Program-made: the position numbers and the translations under genes
DNA from: HR10 sp964615335
GTDB lineage: Bacteria > Acidobacteriota > Blastocatellia > HR10
Length of the DNA stretch: 64,000 nucleotides
Direction: 5' to 3'
NCBI GenBank assembly: GCA_964615335.1
Contig: CAZTMT010000014.1
Coordinates: 23,103 to 87,102 of the forward strand
The notes under the pieces: generated by a model
Told to the model about the DNA's origin: nothing
Database searches by the model: none
What the model saw: the letters and a program-made list of their open reading frames with translations, nothing else
Shown here: piece after piece, positions 54,318 through 63,477 of the stretch
Layout of the letters: each line of letters opens with the position of its first letter
How positions within the stretch are numbered: the first letter of the stretch is position 1

Positions 54318-54512
54318 ATGGGAGCGGGAACACGTGCGCAAGAATTACGACAACGCCGGCATCGGAAGATGAAGCGGCGCAAGCAGCGTCTGCACGAACT
54401 GTTCCGACTTCTGGAGCAAGGGCGCACGCGCGAGGAGCGGGTGAAGATCGCTCGGGAATTCTGGCAGAGAGTGCGGGGCGCTTCTCCCTCCCCCTCGTCG
54501 GCCTCCGCATGA
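54318..54512 (+). CDS. Small basic protein, family not recognised
   Basis: 64 codons. Own promoter and a strong GAGGAGAGGG six bases before the ATG. The product is strongly basic in its first half (RQRRHRKMKRRKQRLHELF) and looks helical throughout, ending in a short Ser/Pro tail. The charge suggests nucleic-acid or ribosome binding, but I match it to no family. It converges on truD, ending 14 bases before the truD stop. Confidence 0.5.
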   Translation: MGAGTRAQELRQRRHRKMKRRKQRLHELFRLLEQGRTREERVKIAREFWQRVRGASPSPSSASA

Positions 54513-54525
54513 GCAGGTGGTTCGG

Positions 54526-55851
54526 TCATTGCGGGCGATCAGCCTCCTGCTCGGCCGAAGAGCGCTTCCGATCGTGCCCGGAGACATCTGGAGAAATCGC
54601 GCCGCTGTGATCCAGCCGGAGTGTCAGGCGCTTGAGTACCATTGTGCCGTAGGCTCCGCGCGGCAGAACAAAGCGAAGCACGGCTTTCACGCGCCCCGGA
54701 TACAGCTCGTCCGAAGCGACCCCCACAAGATCCAAGGACTCAGGGAAAAGCAACACCTCGCGCGGCACGGCTTTCAGATAAGCGCGCCGGAGCTTCGGCA
54801 AAGCGAACGCGTGTTCGGAGGCGATCCCCGCGCGTTGCAAGACCGCCCGGTAGACGTGCTCGATATAGGGATCGGGAAGAGCGACCCGAGGACCAGGCGT
54901 GGGGACGGTGAGCCCGCGCAAGTACTCAAGCGCTTCTGACGAAAGCTCCAGATGAAATGCGTAGCGGGTGACGACGCCGCGAAGCTCGACTACAGAAGAA
55001 GCCCACGTGCGCACGATCTCTCGCACGATCTCGTTCCAGAGGAAGGACTGATAGGCCGAAAGGATCAAGCTCAACTCCTCGCGCGGAATGAGATTGACCG
55101 CGGCCACATAGTCCCCCCCTTGGCGCAAGAAGCGAAAGAGGCGTCGTTCGGTTACCGTTCGAGCCTCGCGCAGGCAGGCTTCCCAATCCCCCCAGTGTGC
55201 GAGGAAACGTCGCTTGCGCTCCTTGGCCGCGCGCTTCTCCCGAGGATAGCAGAGCGTGAGGTAAATTTTCAGCGCGTCTTCCCACTGCCCCTTCAGCAGC
55301 CGCTCGGCGATGAAACCTCGCCTGCGATCATAAGAGCCGAAGCGCTGGTCGTCGAAATAATTCGGCACACCATAGGCGCTCACCGCCCGAAGGTTACGCT
55401 TCAGATGGACGATGTCCTCCGACCGCATCGCCCGCAGCGTGATTCGGAACTCATTGCCCCGAATGAATTCGGGCGTCATCGGCTCGTCCACCCATCCGAG
55501 AGCCTGAAGCGAGAACGCGGACTCCTCGAGCGAGAGATCGCGCGCGTCGCGAATCGTGATGTACTGCGTCGTGAGGGCATGGCGATCTTTCCGCCCTCCA
55601 TAGGAGAAGGCCTCATAAGGGAGGCCGAATCGGCGCGCCAACCGGCGCAGCAGATCCACCGTATTCCATCCGGCTTTCGTTAACCGATAGAGGCGATAGA
55701 TCCCACGCTCCGCCGGGACGAGATCAACGATCTCCGTGACCTGAAAATCCTCCGGGCGGACTTTGATCTTATAGGTGATCGGCCGGGCTCTGAGGGCTCT
55801 CGGAACGCGCTCGCTCTCAGACAGAGATGTGTGCTTCAGGAGATCGCTCAC
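54526..55851 (-). CDS. truD: tRNA pseudouridine(13) synthase TruD
   Basis: Modifies U13 in tRNA. It has 441 residues, longer than the E. coli enzyme (349) and nearer archaeal and TRUD-domain forms. The catalytic motif is FSYGGRKDRHALTTQYI with the Asp in RKDRHA, at about 82-98; FIRGNEFRITLRAM and VPNYFDDQRFGSYDRRRGF are conserved family segments. Starts on ATGA overlapping the upstream hydrolase gene. The C-terminal tail after about 425 is unconserved. Confidence 0.93.
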   Translation of the reverse strand: MSDLLKHTSLSESERVPRALRARPITYKIKVRPEDFQVTEIVDLVPAERGIYRLYRLTKAGWNTVDLLRRLARRFGLPYEAFSYGGRKDRHALTTQYITIRDARDLSLEESAFSLQALGWVDEPMTPEFIRGNEFRITLRAMRSEDIVHLKRNLRAVSAYGVPNYFDDQRFGSYDRRRGFIAERLLKGQWEDALKIYLTLCYPREKRAAKERKRRFLAHWGDWEACLREARTVTERRLFRFLRQGGDYVAAVNLIPREELSLILSAYQSFLWNEIVREIVRTWASSVVELRGVVTRYAFHLELSSEALEYLRGLTVPTPGPRVALPDPYIEHVYRAVLQRAGIASEHAFALPKLRRAYLKAVPREVLLFPESLDLVGVASDELYPGRVKAVLRFVLPRGAYGTMVLKRLTLRLDHSGAISPDVSGHDRKRSSAEQEADRPQ

Positions 55852-56969
55852 GGCACAAAGGTGATGCGTTCAATGCGCCCCTGGGCATCGAAGATGACTT
55901 CCAGAGCCTGTCGCTTCTGATGCAAAAGGTGAGGCCAGATGCGCAGAAGGCCGCGCGCGATCGTTCGCCCCACGGCATCCAGGTCTTCCCATCGCCCTTG
56001 AAATCTCAAATCGGAGAGGATGACACGAGACTTCTCTCCCTCGTTCCACCGTTCGGCCAGGGGGAAGCGCGCGAACCACCGATAGCGCCGTCCTTGCGGT
56101 GTCTCCCACGCCCGCTGGATCAGGGGATCCTCGGCGCGAAAGGGCGAAGGGTGAACGGCGATCGGCCCGAACTCCGCGCGCGCGAAGCGCACCGGAATGT
56201 CATAGACGCGCTCGGGCGTCAGGACAATACCCTTGCGCTGAAGAGGCGAGAAGGCCACAGGGATCGCCCCGATCCTCACGACTGAAAGGCCCTGTTCCTG
56301 CGCCCAGGTCTCCAGACGCCGAAGCGCGGTCACCTGCACCAGGACACTGAGCAGCAAATACCCCACAAGGAGCAGAGCCCCCAGGCGATCGCCCCACACT
56401 TCTTCTGGCGCCCGAAAGGCTCCGAACCGCCGAAGGATCCACGGAAGGCTCAAGATGAGCCAGACGTAGGGATCCAGGATGAACCAGAGATCGAGACTGA
56501 AGCGCCGATCGGAGAAAGGCTGCAGGATCATCGTTCCATAAGACGTCACCAGATCGAAAAAGATGTGCGAACAAATTCCCAGCACGCTCGCCAGATACAG
56601 CGTCCGAAACCTCCAGGATGGCGGCGATCCTCGGGGATCATCCTTTTGGGCGGACCAAGCCAGGGAGAACTCGACCGGCGCTTCCCGAGTGCTCCCGATC
56701 CGCCCACGGTTGCGCCTGCGCCATAGGCGAGGGACTCCATAAGCCAGAGCTGCCAAAGGAAGGCTCAGCAAAGCTGCTCCCAGAAACGAGTGCGTGATCC
56801 CGCGATGGTTTTGCAGGACGGCCAGCGGATCGCTCCCGCTGTAGAAGATGTCCACATCGGGAAACATGCTGCAAAAGGCCGCCCAGGCGACCAGTCCCCG
56901 CCGGCGCTCCGGCGGCACAACGGCTCGCGCGAAAAGCCGCGTGATCAATCCGTGCGTGACCGTATCCAT
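55848..56969 (-). CDS. Membrane-bound metal-dependent hydrolase (YdjM/DUF457 family)
   Basis: 373 residues. The N-terminus MDTVTHGLITRLFARAV and the motif FPDVDIFYSG...NHRGITHSFLGA give the His and Asp residues typical of this family, found in membrane phosphatase/hydrolase-like proteins. About five or six membrane helices follow to residue 235; the last 130 residues form a soluble domain. ATG at 56969, chosen because the motif starts there. Overlaps truD. Substrate unknown. Confidence 0.85.
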   Translation of the reverse strand: MDTVTHGLITRLFARAVVPPERRRGLVAWAAFCSMFPDVDIFYSGSDPLAVLQNHRGITHSFLGAALLSLPLAALAYGVPRLWRRRNRGRIGSTREAPVEFSLAWSAQKDDPRGSPPSWRFRTLYLASVLGICSHIFFDLVTSYGTMILQPFSDRRFSLDLWFILDPYVWLILSLPWILRRFGAFRAPEEVWGDRLGALLLVGYLLLSVLVQVTALRRLETWAQEQGLSVVRIGAIPVAFSPLQRKGIVLTPERVYDIPVRFARAEFGPIAVHPSPFRAEDPLIQRAWETPQGRRYRWFARFPLAERWNEGEKSRVILSDLRFQGRWEDLDAVGRTIARGLLRIWPHLLHQKRQALEVIFDAQGRIERITFVP

Positions 56970-57050
56970 GCGCCGTTCCCTCTCACAGGAGCGCACGCCG
57001 CGCTGAACGATCGTCACCGCTGCGCCCTCGTGCGGAGAGACCGGGCCGGC

Positions 57051-58523
57051 TCAAGACCACCATCCGAGGACCCTCCACCATATGGGTCCGAGTCCGAACC
57101 AGATGAGCAGATTGACGAACGACGCGATGGCGCCCAGCCGCCACCAGGTCGTTTGCATGACATACCCGGCGCCGAAATAGATGGGAGCGGGCGTCGTCCC
57201 ATAATGCGTGAGCCCCGCCATCAGGTTAGAGAGATACGCCAGAAGCGGAGCAGCCAGAAGAGCCGGCGCCCCGGCTGCCAGAATGACGATCAGAAACGGC
57301 ATATACATGGCCGTCGCATGCGCCGTGATGCTGGCAAAGCCATAATGGGCGTAAAAGTAGACCAGCCCCAGAAGCACAAGCGCTCCCCACCACGGCCAAC
57401 CCGTCGCCATCGCCTGGGCGGCTTCAGCGAAGCGCCGCGTGAGATCCGTCTGCCCGAGCGCTTCCCCCATGCGCACGAGCCCTCCGTACCAGAGGAAAAC
57501 ATCCCACGCGCCGCGCTCCGAGAGGACATCTTCCCAGGTCAGCACTCTTCCGATCAGAAGAAGCGCGATTCCCAAAAGGGCGATCACGGCATAGTGGAGG
57601 CCATGCCAGCCCATGGTCATCCACAAGCAGGAGACGATCACAAAGATGGCGAGCATCAGCTTCTCGGCGCGCGACATCGGCCCCAGCCGCTTCAGCTCGG
57701 CCTGGGCCAGAGCAGCGGCTTCGGGCGTGCGCCGACACTCCGGAGGAAAGAGCCAATACAGCAGCAGGGGCACAAGCAGCAGGGAGAGCATCCCGGGCAC
57801 AAGGGCTCCGAGCGCCCATCGCGCGTAGGTGAGCGAGACGTCGGCCACCTGCTGGGCGAATTTCGCGATGAGGGGATTCGAAGCTTGGCCGGTCAAAAAC
57901 ATGGCGCACACGATGACATCGCACTGATAGACCAGAAGCATCAGGAAGGCCCCCAGACGACGCGCCGAATCCCCGGGCCGCGAATCATAGGCCTCGGCCA
58001 GGCTGCGCGCGATGGGGAAAATGATCCCCCCGCAGCGCGCCCCATTGGAAGGAATGATCATAGCCAGCACCAGGTCCGTCGCCGCCAGAGCATATCCGAG
58101 ACCAAGCGCATGATGGCCGACCGCTCGAATGAAAAGAAGAGCAATACGCCGCCCTAGTCCCGTCTTGATCATCCCGCGCGAGAGGAAGAAAGCGGCCAGC
58201 ACAAGCCAGACGATGGGATCCGCATATCCGGCGAGCGCGTCGCCGATGGGCATCGTCCCGGTCACCGCGAGCGCGAGCACGCCGAGCAGGACAACAGCTC
58301 CCCCGGGCATCGGCTGCACGATCAATCCCACGATCGTCGCCAGAAAGATCGCCAGCAGGTTCCAGGAGGCGCGCGCCACTCCCTGAGGCAGAGGCAGCAA
58401 CGCCATCAGGACGCCCGCCGCGAGCACAATCCCCCAGCGCGCAGGAACCGATCTGATGCCCCCTCGTCCCCTCTGAGCGAGTTCTCGCACAAGCCCATCC
58501 GGCCCTTTCGACACAGCGAGCAC
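57051..58523 (-). CDS. DASS/SLC13-family anion transporter
   Basis: 490 residues with about 12-13 membrane helices, the divalent-anion:sodium symporter type that carries dicarboxylates such as malate or oxoglutarate. The two SNT-like hairpins are IIPSNGARCGGIIFPI (about 158-173) and LTHYGTTPAPIYFGAGYV (about 438-455). The GTG start directly abuts the ligase stop (TGA|GTG), so it is probably translated by re-initiation after the ligase, an odd pairing of functions. Confidence 0.86.
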   Translation of the reverse strand: MLAVSKGPDGLVRELAQRGRGGIRSVPARWGIVLAAGVLMALLPLPQGVARASWNLLAIFLATIVGLIVQPMPGGAVVLLGVLALAVTGTMPIGDALAGYADPIVWLVLAAFFLSRGMIKTGLGRRIALLFIRAVGHHALGLGYALAATDLVLAMIIPSNGARCGGIIFPIARSLAEAYDSRPGDSARRLGAFLMLLVYQCDVIVCAMFLTGQASNPLIAKFAQQVADVSLTYARWALGALVPGMLSLLLVPLLLYWLFPPECRRTPEAAALAQAELKRLGPMSRAEKLMLAIFVIVSCLWMTMGWHGLHYAVIALLGIALLLIGRVLTWEDVLSERGAWDVFLWYGGLVRMGEALGQTDLTRRFAEAAQAMATGWPWWGALVLLGLVYFYAHYGFASITAHATAMYMPFLIVILAAGAPALLAAPLLAYLSNLMAGLTHYGTTPAPIYFGAGYVMQTTWWRLGAIASFVNLLIWFGLGPIWWRVLGWWS

Positions 58524-60272
58524 TCACCCGGCCAGTTTCACTCTCTTCTGCATCTCGTACATCTGCAGGATCTCGCGAACCGTATTGGCATCCTCGGGGC
58601 GCTTGTCCTCTCGAATCCAGCCGACGACGCGCGGAAAGCGCAGGGCGTATCCGGGTTCCTCCCCCCGCTTGCCACAGGTGTGCACGGGCGACTGAGTGAT
58701 CTCATCGGCCAGCACGGTCACGACATAGCGCGGCTCGACCCACACATCGGGCTCCAGAAGCGAATCCACGCGCGCCGGACGATGAGAGAGCCGATGCGCA
58801 TCCAGCAGCTCCCGAATGCGCACCCATTCCTCTTCGCTCAATCCGCTCCCGATCTTGGCGATCGTCTTGAACGTATCGGTCTCCTCATCGTAGACCGCCC
58901 CCAGCAGCGCTCCAATACCGAAGCGGGCTCGCGATCCGCGCCCGTGGAAGTACCCGACGAGCACGACGTCAATCGTATCGCTCAACTCTCCCTTGTACGA
59001 GCGCTTGAGTTTGATCCAGTGGAAGCCGCGCGCGCCGGCCTGATAGGGGGCATCCAGGCGCTTGGCGACAATCCCCTCCAGCCCCCGCTCGATGCTCTGC
59101 TCGAAGAAGCGTTCCACTTCTCGGGGATCCTCGGTGAGGATCATCTCGGCGAGCTTCAGGCGATCGCCCGGCCGAATCAATCGCTCCAGCTCCCGTCGCC
59201 GCTTCTCGTAGGGCTCGGGCGTGTAATCCACACCCTCGCTGTAGAGGAGATCGAACGCGTAGAGGACCAGCGGATACTCGCGCGCCATCTCCTCGATGCC
59301 GTGCTTGCGCTTGCGCTGTACGGTGACCTGGAAGGGATAGATCTCGCCCGTCTCCTCGTTCACCGCGACGGCCTCGCCCTCGAAAATCGCCTCCCGCGCG
59401 CGGACCTGTTGGCGCACTCCTTCGACGATGTCGGGGAACATGGGCGTCGTGCGTTCCAGGTTCCGGGAGAAAATCTCCACCTCATCGCCCCGCTTGTGCA
59501 CCTGGCAACGGAAGCCGTCAATCTTCACCTCCACAGCGCACCGACCGAGCCGACGGATGATCTCACGGGCTGTGGGCAAACGTTCGGCCAGAGCCATGCG
59601 AATGGGATGTCCGACCTGCACGCGAAAGGCGCGAATGCCCTCCAGCCCCTTCTCCCGAAGCGTCCGAGCGACCAGGCCGAGATCGGAGCACAGATTGTAG
59701 GCCCGCTCCAGCTCCGGCCTCAAACTCCGATCTCCGGCCACGGCCTTCGAGAGCGCATCCAGGATCGTGGGGTCGCCGATCCCCAGGCGCAAGCGCCCCA
59801 TGACGAAACGCGCCACGTAGCGCGCTTCCCGGGGGGAACAGTGAGCGAGCAAACGTTCCAGTCCCTGAACCTTCCGCTCGACGCTTCCCTCGCCGCTGTG
59901 CGCGGCGATCTCCCAGAGGCGTTCATACACGGCGACGACCGAGAGTTTGCCCCGCGCCGGCGCTCTCTCCTCCGATTCGAGCAGCCGCTCGACGACCAGC
60001 CCCGGATCGCCCAGCTTCTTGTAGAGCGCGGCCACGCGCGCTTCGTCCGCTCCGGTGGCCTTCGCGATCGCCCGCAGGACGAGCTTCTCCGCCATCCCGA
60101 TCTCGATCCCGCGAAAGGGAGGAGCCAACTGCTCCTGCAGCATGTAGACGACCGGAGCGATCTCCTCCGCTTCCACCTGCTGAAACAGTTCGCTCAGGAT
60201 GTCGAACATCTCCAGCCGCTTGGTCGTCGCCTCGAGCCGCTCGAAATAGTGAACGAGTTGAGCAAATCGCAC
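58524..60272 (-). CDS. ATP-dependent DNA ligase, archaeal/eukaryotic type I-like
   Basis: Joins DNA nicks using ATP. It has 582 residues with the full three-domain build of archaeal replicative ligases: N-terminal helical DNA-binding domain (about 1-215), adenylation domain with Lys250 in VEVKIDGFR, AIFEGEAVAV, GLEGIVAKRL and WIKLKRSY, then the OB domain. Most bacteria rely on the NAD-dependent LigA; a full-length archaeal form like this is uncommon and suggests transfer from archaea or an ancestral thermophile trait. No Ku, polymerase or LigD partners nearby, so it is not an end-joining LigD. Cyclophilin lies three bases upstream. Confidence 0.94.
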   Translation of the reverse strand: MRFAQLVHYFERLEATTKRLEMFDILSELFQQVEAEEIAPVVYMLQEQLAPPFRGIEIGMAEKLVLRAIAKATGADEARVAALYKKLGDPGLVVERLLESEERAPARGKLSVVAVYERLWEIAAHSGEGSVERKVQGLERLLAHCSPREARYVARFVMGRLRLGIGDPTILDALSKAVAGDRSLRPELERAYNLCSDLGLVARTLREKGLEGIRAFRVQVGHPIRMALAERLPTAREIIRRLGRCAVEVKIDGFRCQVHKRGDEVEIFSRNLERTTPMFPDIVEGVRQQVRAREAIFEGEAVAVNEETGEIYPFQVTVQRKRKHGIEEMAREYPLVLYAFDLLYSEGVDYTPEPYEKRRRELERLIRPGDRLKLAEMILTEDPREVERFFEQSIERGLEGIVAKRLDAPYQAGARGFHWIKLKRSYKGELSDTIDVVLVGYFHGRGSRARFGIGALLGAVYDEETDTFKTIAKIGSGLSEEEWVRIRELLDAHRLSHRPARVDSLLEPDVWVEPRYVVTVLADEITQSPVHTCGKRGEEPGYALRFPRVVGWIREDKRPEDANTVREILQMYEMQKRVKLAG

Positions 60273-60275
60273 AGC

Positions 60276-60893
60276 TCACCTCCCGGAGCGCACGCGCTCG
60301 ATGATCACCTTCTGCAAGAGGACCGGACGAATCGGTTTATCCGTGGCATCGCGAGGGACGCTCGCAATACGCCGCGCGACATCCAACCCCTCAATGACCT
60401 CCCCGAAGATCGTGTGCTTGCCGTTCAAATGAGGCGCCGGAGCAACCGTGATGAAGAACTGACTCCCATTGGTATTGGGCCCGCGATTGGCCATGGCCAG
60501 ACGCCCCGGCTTGTCGAACTTCAAATTCGGGTGAATCTCATCCTCAAACGTGTAGCCCGGCGTGTAGCGTCCGGTCGCCGTCGGATCCCCCGATTGGATG
60601 ATGAAGTTCGGAATGACACGATGAAACAGCAGGCCGTCATAGAACCGCTTCTTGACCTTTCGCCCCGTGCGCGGTGAGAGATGCTCCCGGGTCCCCTCAG
60701 CCAAACCGACGAAATTAGCGACAGCCTTGGGCGCTTCCTTCTCGAAGAGCCGGCAGACGATTCGTCCCATGCTCGTCTCCAAAATGGCATAGAGTCCCGG
60801 GGGCCGAGGACGCTGCGGGGAAGATCCCTGTCCCCCCCAGACCGAAAGCGCCAGAGCCGCCCATAAGCCGAAAAAGGCCAAGCCTCTCTTCAT
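60276..60893 (-). CDS. Exported cyclophilin-type peptidyl-prolyl cis-trans isomerase
   Basis: 205 residues. A signal peptide (MKRGLAFFGLWAALALSVW) directs it out of the cytoplasm to help fold exported proteins. The cyclophilin core is complete: NFVGLAEGTREH, FYDGLLFHRVIPNFIIQSGD, MANRGPNTNGSQFFITV and FGEVIEGLDVARRI. ATG at 60893 after GGGGGTGAG; the open frame extends to 60986 but overlaps the upstream gene's stop. Confidence 0.93.
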   Translation of the reverse strand: MKRGLAFFGLWAALALSVWGGQGSSPQRPRPPGLYAILETSMGRIVCRLFEKEAPKAVANFVGLAEGTREHLSPRTGRKVKKRFYDGLLFHRVIPNFIIQSGDPTATGRYTPGYTFEDEIHPNLKFDKPGRLAMANRGPNTNGSQFFITVAPAPHLNGKHTIFGEVIEGLDVARRIASVPRDATDKPIRPVLLQKVIIERVRSGR

Positions 60894-60982
60894 ACGCTCA
60901 CCCCCCTTCCGTAAGTCAGGGCGAAGCGATCCCTCCTGCGACCGCACGCCAGAACCTTCAGCACGACGGCGCGAACGCGCGA

Positions 60983-61501
60983 TCATTGGAACCTCAGCCC
61001 TTCGACGACGATCTCAAACCGCGCCAGCTCCGCCCGAGGCGGGACATTGTCCACATTGACCTGAATGACCATGGACTCCTGAGGACCCAGACTCGGTCTC
61101 CGACGCGGGATGGGAAAGGCCGTGCGCTGGGCGACGGGCCGATTCTCCAGATCATAGACAATAGCGCGCACCTGCACGCCCGTGAGCGTACGCGAACCCC
61201 GATTGGTGAGCCGTCCGTAGACGACGACCTGCTTCTGCCCGATGAGATTCTGCGCTTGAGTCGCCTCTTGATCTTCGACGGTCACAAACGGGCGATAGGC
61301 TTCAAACTCCGGAGAACCTGCGGAGACGAATCCGGCAAGCGCCGCCTCACCCGCTGCTCCCGGCCGCGATTTTGTCCCCCGTGCGCTCCAGAAGAGGATC
61401 AGCCCGACGACCCCTACGAAAACCCCAATCGTCACAAGAAGGATCGCCCTTCGCCTCCGCCGTTCTTGCCTCTCCTCATGCTCCAAGGGCGATTGGAACA
61501 T
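60983..61501 (-). CDS. Single-pass membrane protein with an FxLYD-like beta domain
   Basis: 172 residues. A charged N-terminus (EHEERQERRRRRA) precedes one membrane helix (about 20-41); the remainder is outside. The C-terminal 100 residues resemble small beta-sandwich domains of the FxLYD/DUF3426 kind: VVVYGRLTNRGSRTLTGVQV and LGPQESMVIQVNVDNV. Function unknown. It precedes the cyclophilin gene by 90 bases. Confidence 0.65.
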   Translation of the reverse strand: MFQSPLEHEERQERRRRRAILLVTIGVFVGVVGLILFWSARGTKSRPGAAGEAALAGFVSAGSPEFEAYRPFVTVEDQEATQAQNLIGQKQVVVYGRLTNRGSRTLTGVQVRAIVYDLENRPVAQRTAFPIPRRRPSLGPQESMVIQVNVDNVPPRAELARFEIVVEGLRFQ

Positions 61502-61677
61502 ACGTTCCCCCCTTCTTTCGAGACTATACCGCTTCGATCGGCGAAGGACAAGGCGTCCGAAGAAGCGTGGGCTTCAGAAAATGTGACGGGGGATCGAGAC
61601 GCTCGCACCGGCGCCTCACCAGACCAGGAGAAGGCTTCTTCGGGAGCCGGCGAGCGATCGCAGCCCGCCCTCGGCGC

Positions 61678-62163
61678 TCATCCCCCCCACAGCGGAGGAG
61701 GCGTGATGCCCAGCAGGCGCAGATAGGCCACGATCTGCCCCCGATGATGCGCCTCATGCTCGCAGAAGCCGAGAGTCACATCGTAGAGGGTCACACGACC
61801 GGCCAGCCCATTCATCGGACGAGTGAGATCCGCCTCACTCAGTTCGGCCAGAAGCTCCAGCGTCCGACGATGCGTCACCTCCAGCAGCATCAGCTCGGTT
61901 CGGAGATCCTCCACCGGACCAGTCGCCTCAATGAGATCCAGGTCGCGACGGACACTCAGAAACTGCTTCATGGTCCAATGCCCCTGCACGACCTCCTGCC
62001 ACATCATCTCCGCCTGAGCCAGATGGCGCACCAGTTGTCCCAACGTGAGCGTTCCATGAGCCGGTCTCCAGGACACGCGATCCGGCGGGATATGTCGGAG
62101 CACCGAGAGCGTCCGCGCGCGAACGCTCTGCACATGCGCTCGAAGTCGTTCGGCCGCCTGCAT
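61678..62163 (-). CDS. DinB-family four-helix protein
   Basis: 161 residues. The three metal-binding His of the DinB/YfiT fold are visible in LGQLVRHLAQAE and CEHEAHHRGQIVAYL. Related proteins include thiol transferases and damage-inducible proteins of unknown activity, so the substrate is open. The 176 bases upstream to 61501 contain nothing I can name. Confidence 0.85.
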   Translation of the reverse strand: MQAAERLRAHVQSVRARTLSVLRHIPPDRVSWRPAHGTLTLGQLVRHLAQAEMMWQEVVQGHWTMKQFLSVRRDLDLIEATGPVEDLRTELMLLEVTHRRTLELLAELSEADLTRPMNGLAGRVTLYDVTLGFCEHEAHHRGQIVAYLRLLGITPPPLWGG

Positions 62164-62221
62164 GATCTCCTCCCCGTCTTACCCCGATTTGTGTCTTTGC
62201 CTCCGAAAGCACGCTCTTCTC

Positions 62222-62647
62222 TCACAGCTCATCCAGAAATTGCGTGGGCACACGCGCCGCACACGCGACCAGCTCCTGGGCCGCGCGCATATAGCGCAGG
62301 AGCAAAGAGAGATCCCCTCTCACTTTCACCCGCCCCATCCAGAGGGCGCGGACCGGATCGAGTTCTCCGCGTAAGATCTGCTTCCAGATGTCGTACGGGG
62401 CGGAGATGAGAAACGGGACCGCTTCCCCTTCTTGCGGAGAAACCAGCTCCGCCGCGCGGCATACCCCCCGATGAAGGTCCAGCCGCATATACGTTCGGGT
62501 CTGAAGGCCCGCCCGATCGTTCGTCAGGATGACAAAGCAAATAGGTCCCGCTTCCCATTGGGCTGCCGATTCCCGATACGCAGCGCTCGCGTTAATTTCC
62601 TCTTGGAAGGCCTGCGCCCATTCGGCACTGGGGAAGAGAAAGGTCAT
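62222..62647 (-). CDS. SCP2-like sterol-carrier-domain protein
   Basis: 141 residues. The sequence TYMRLDLHRGVCRAAEL and FLISAPYDIWKQILRGELDPVRALWMGRVKVRGDLSLLLRYM (in two blocks) matches the SCP2 fold: a hydrophobic-ligand-binding layer ending in the GDL helix. Ligand unknown. No signal peptide, so cytoplasmic. Confidence 0.82.
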   Translation of the reverse strand: MTFLFPSAEWAQAFQEEINASAAYRESAAQWEAGPICFVILTNDRAGLQTRTYMRLDLHRGVCRAAELVSPQEGEAVPFLISAPYDIWKQILRGELDPVRALWMGRVKVRGDLSLLLRYMRAAQELVACAARVPTQFLDEL

Positions 62648-62671
62648 CGGAAAGCTCCCCGACGGATGGCT

Positions 62672-63385
62672 TCATCGCGGAGGCGGCATGGGCAGATTGA
62701 ATTTCTCCCAGAAGTTGCCCGCGATCGCTCCCCCCATTCGATTGAAGGCATAGAGCGATCCGGCGAACGTCAACGGAATGAGCAGCGCCACAATCATGCT
62801 CAGGTCCACTTTCTGAGAGAGCGCCCGAAGCCACGCCGGCCCCCCTTGCAGACGAAGCCGAAGAAGCTCGCGCAACGCGAGCCGCCGCCGAATCTCATGC
62901 GCGCAAAGAAGAGTGCTCGCGACCGCCGCCGCCAGACCCAGCCCCCGCACGGGAAAACGCTTGCTCATGAGATCGGCGCGAATCAACTCAGTGAGCTTCG
63001 CAATGTCTTCGGTGGGAGGCACACGCACCTCCATGATGAAGCCCACGTAGATGAGAATCACCCCCAGAAGGACGAGAAACGGCAGAAGCGACGTCGTCAC
63101 AATCCCATAGAGACTGCGCGCCCGCGCCTTGATGTCAATCAGATAGAGCCAGCAGTAGATGAAAACCATGCCCAGCGGAACGATGGCCGCCATGAAAAGG
63201 GCTTGGAAGAGGAAAAATATAGCGACGGTCATCAAAAAGAGGCCGCGCCATTCGGCCGGGAACGCTCCCGCATACCGATAAGCCACCAAATATTGCGCCA
63301 GAAAAAGGCCCAGGAAATAAAGAAGGGTGATCACATGGTAGCGCTTCAGCCGAACCTCTTCGGCGGGCGTCTCCAACAGAGCCAT
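62672..63385 (-). CDS. Integral membrane protein of unknown function
   Basis: 237 residues with about five or six membrane helices (YHVITLLYFLGLFLAQYLVA, FLMTVAIFFLFQALFMAAIV and others). A soluble loop at about 112-140 carries acidic residues (PPTEDIAKLTELIRADL). No family recognised. ATG at 63385 chosen for GGAGG nine bases upstream; a start at 63409 is possible. Preceded by a good promoter. Confidence 0.7.
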   Translation of the reverse strand: MALLETPAEEVRLKRYHVITLLYFLGLFLAQYLVAYRYAGAFPAEWRGLFLMTVAIFFLFQALFMAAIVPLGMVFIYCWLYLIDIKARARSLYGIVTTSLLPFLVLLGVILIYVGFIMEVRVPPTEDIAKLTELIRADLMSKRFPVRGLGLAAAVASTLLCAHEIRRRLALRELLRLRLQGGPAWLRALSQKVDLSMIVALLIPLTFAGSLYAFNRMGGAIAGNFWEKFNLPMPPPR

Positions 63386-63426
63386 ATCCGCTTCCTCCGC
63401 TTCACGCATGTCGCAAAACGCGCGTG

Positions 63427-63456
63427 AGTATATCGGCCCGATGCACACCCTGTCAA
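63427..63456 (-). promoter_or_regulatory. Promoter of the membrane-protein gene at 63385
   Basis: Minus strand: perfect TTGACA (63456-63451), 18 bases, TATACT (63432-63427), about 40 bases before the ATG. It is immediately next to repeat cluster C. Confidence 0.6.
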
Positions 63457-63477
63457 GCAGAGCCGATACGGCCGTCT

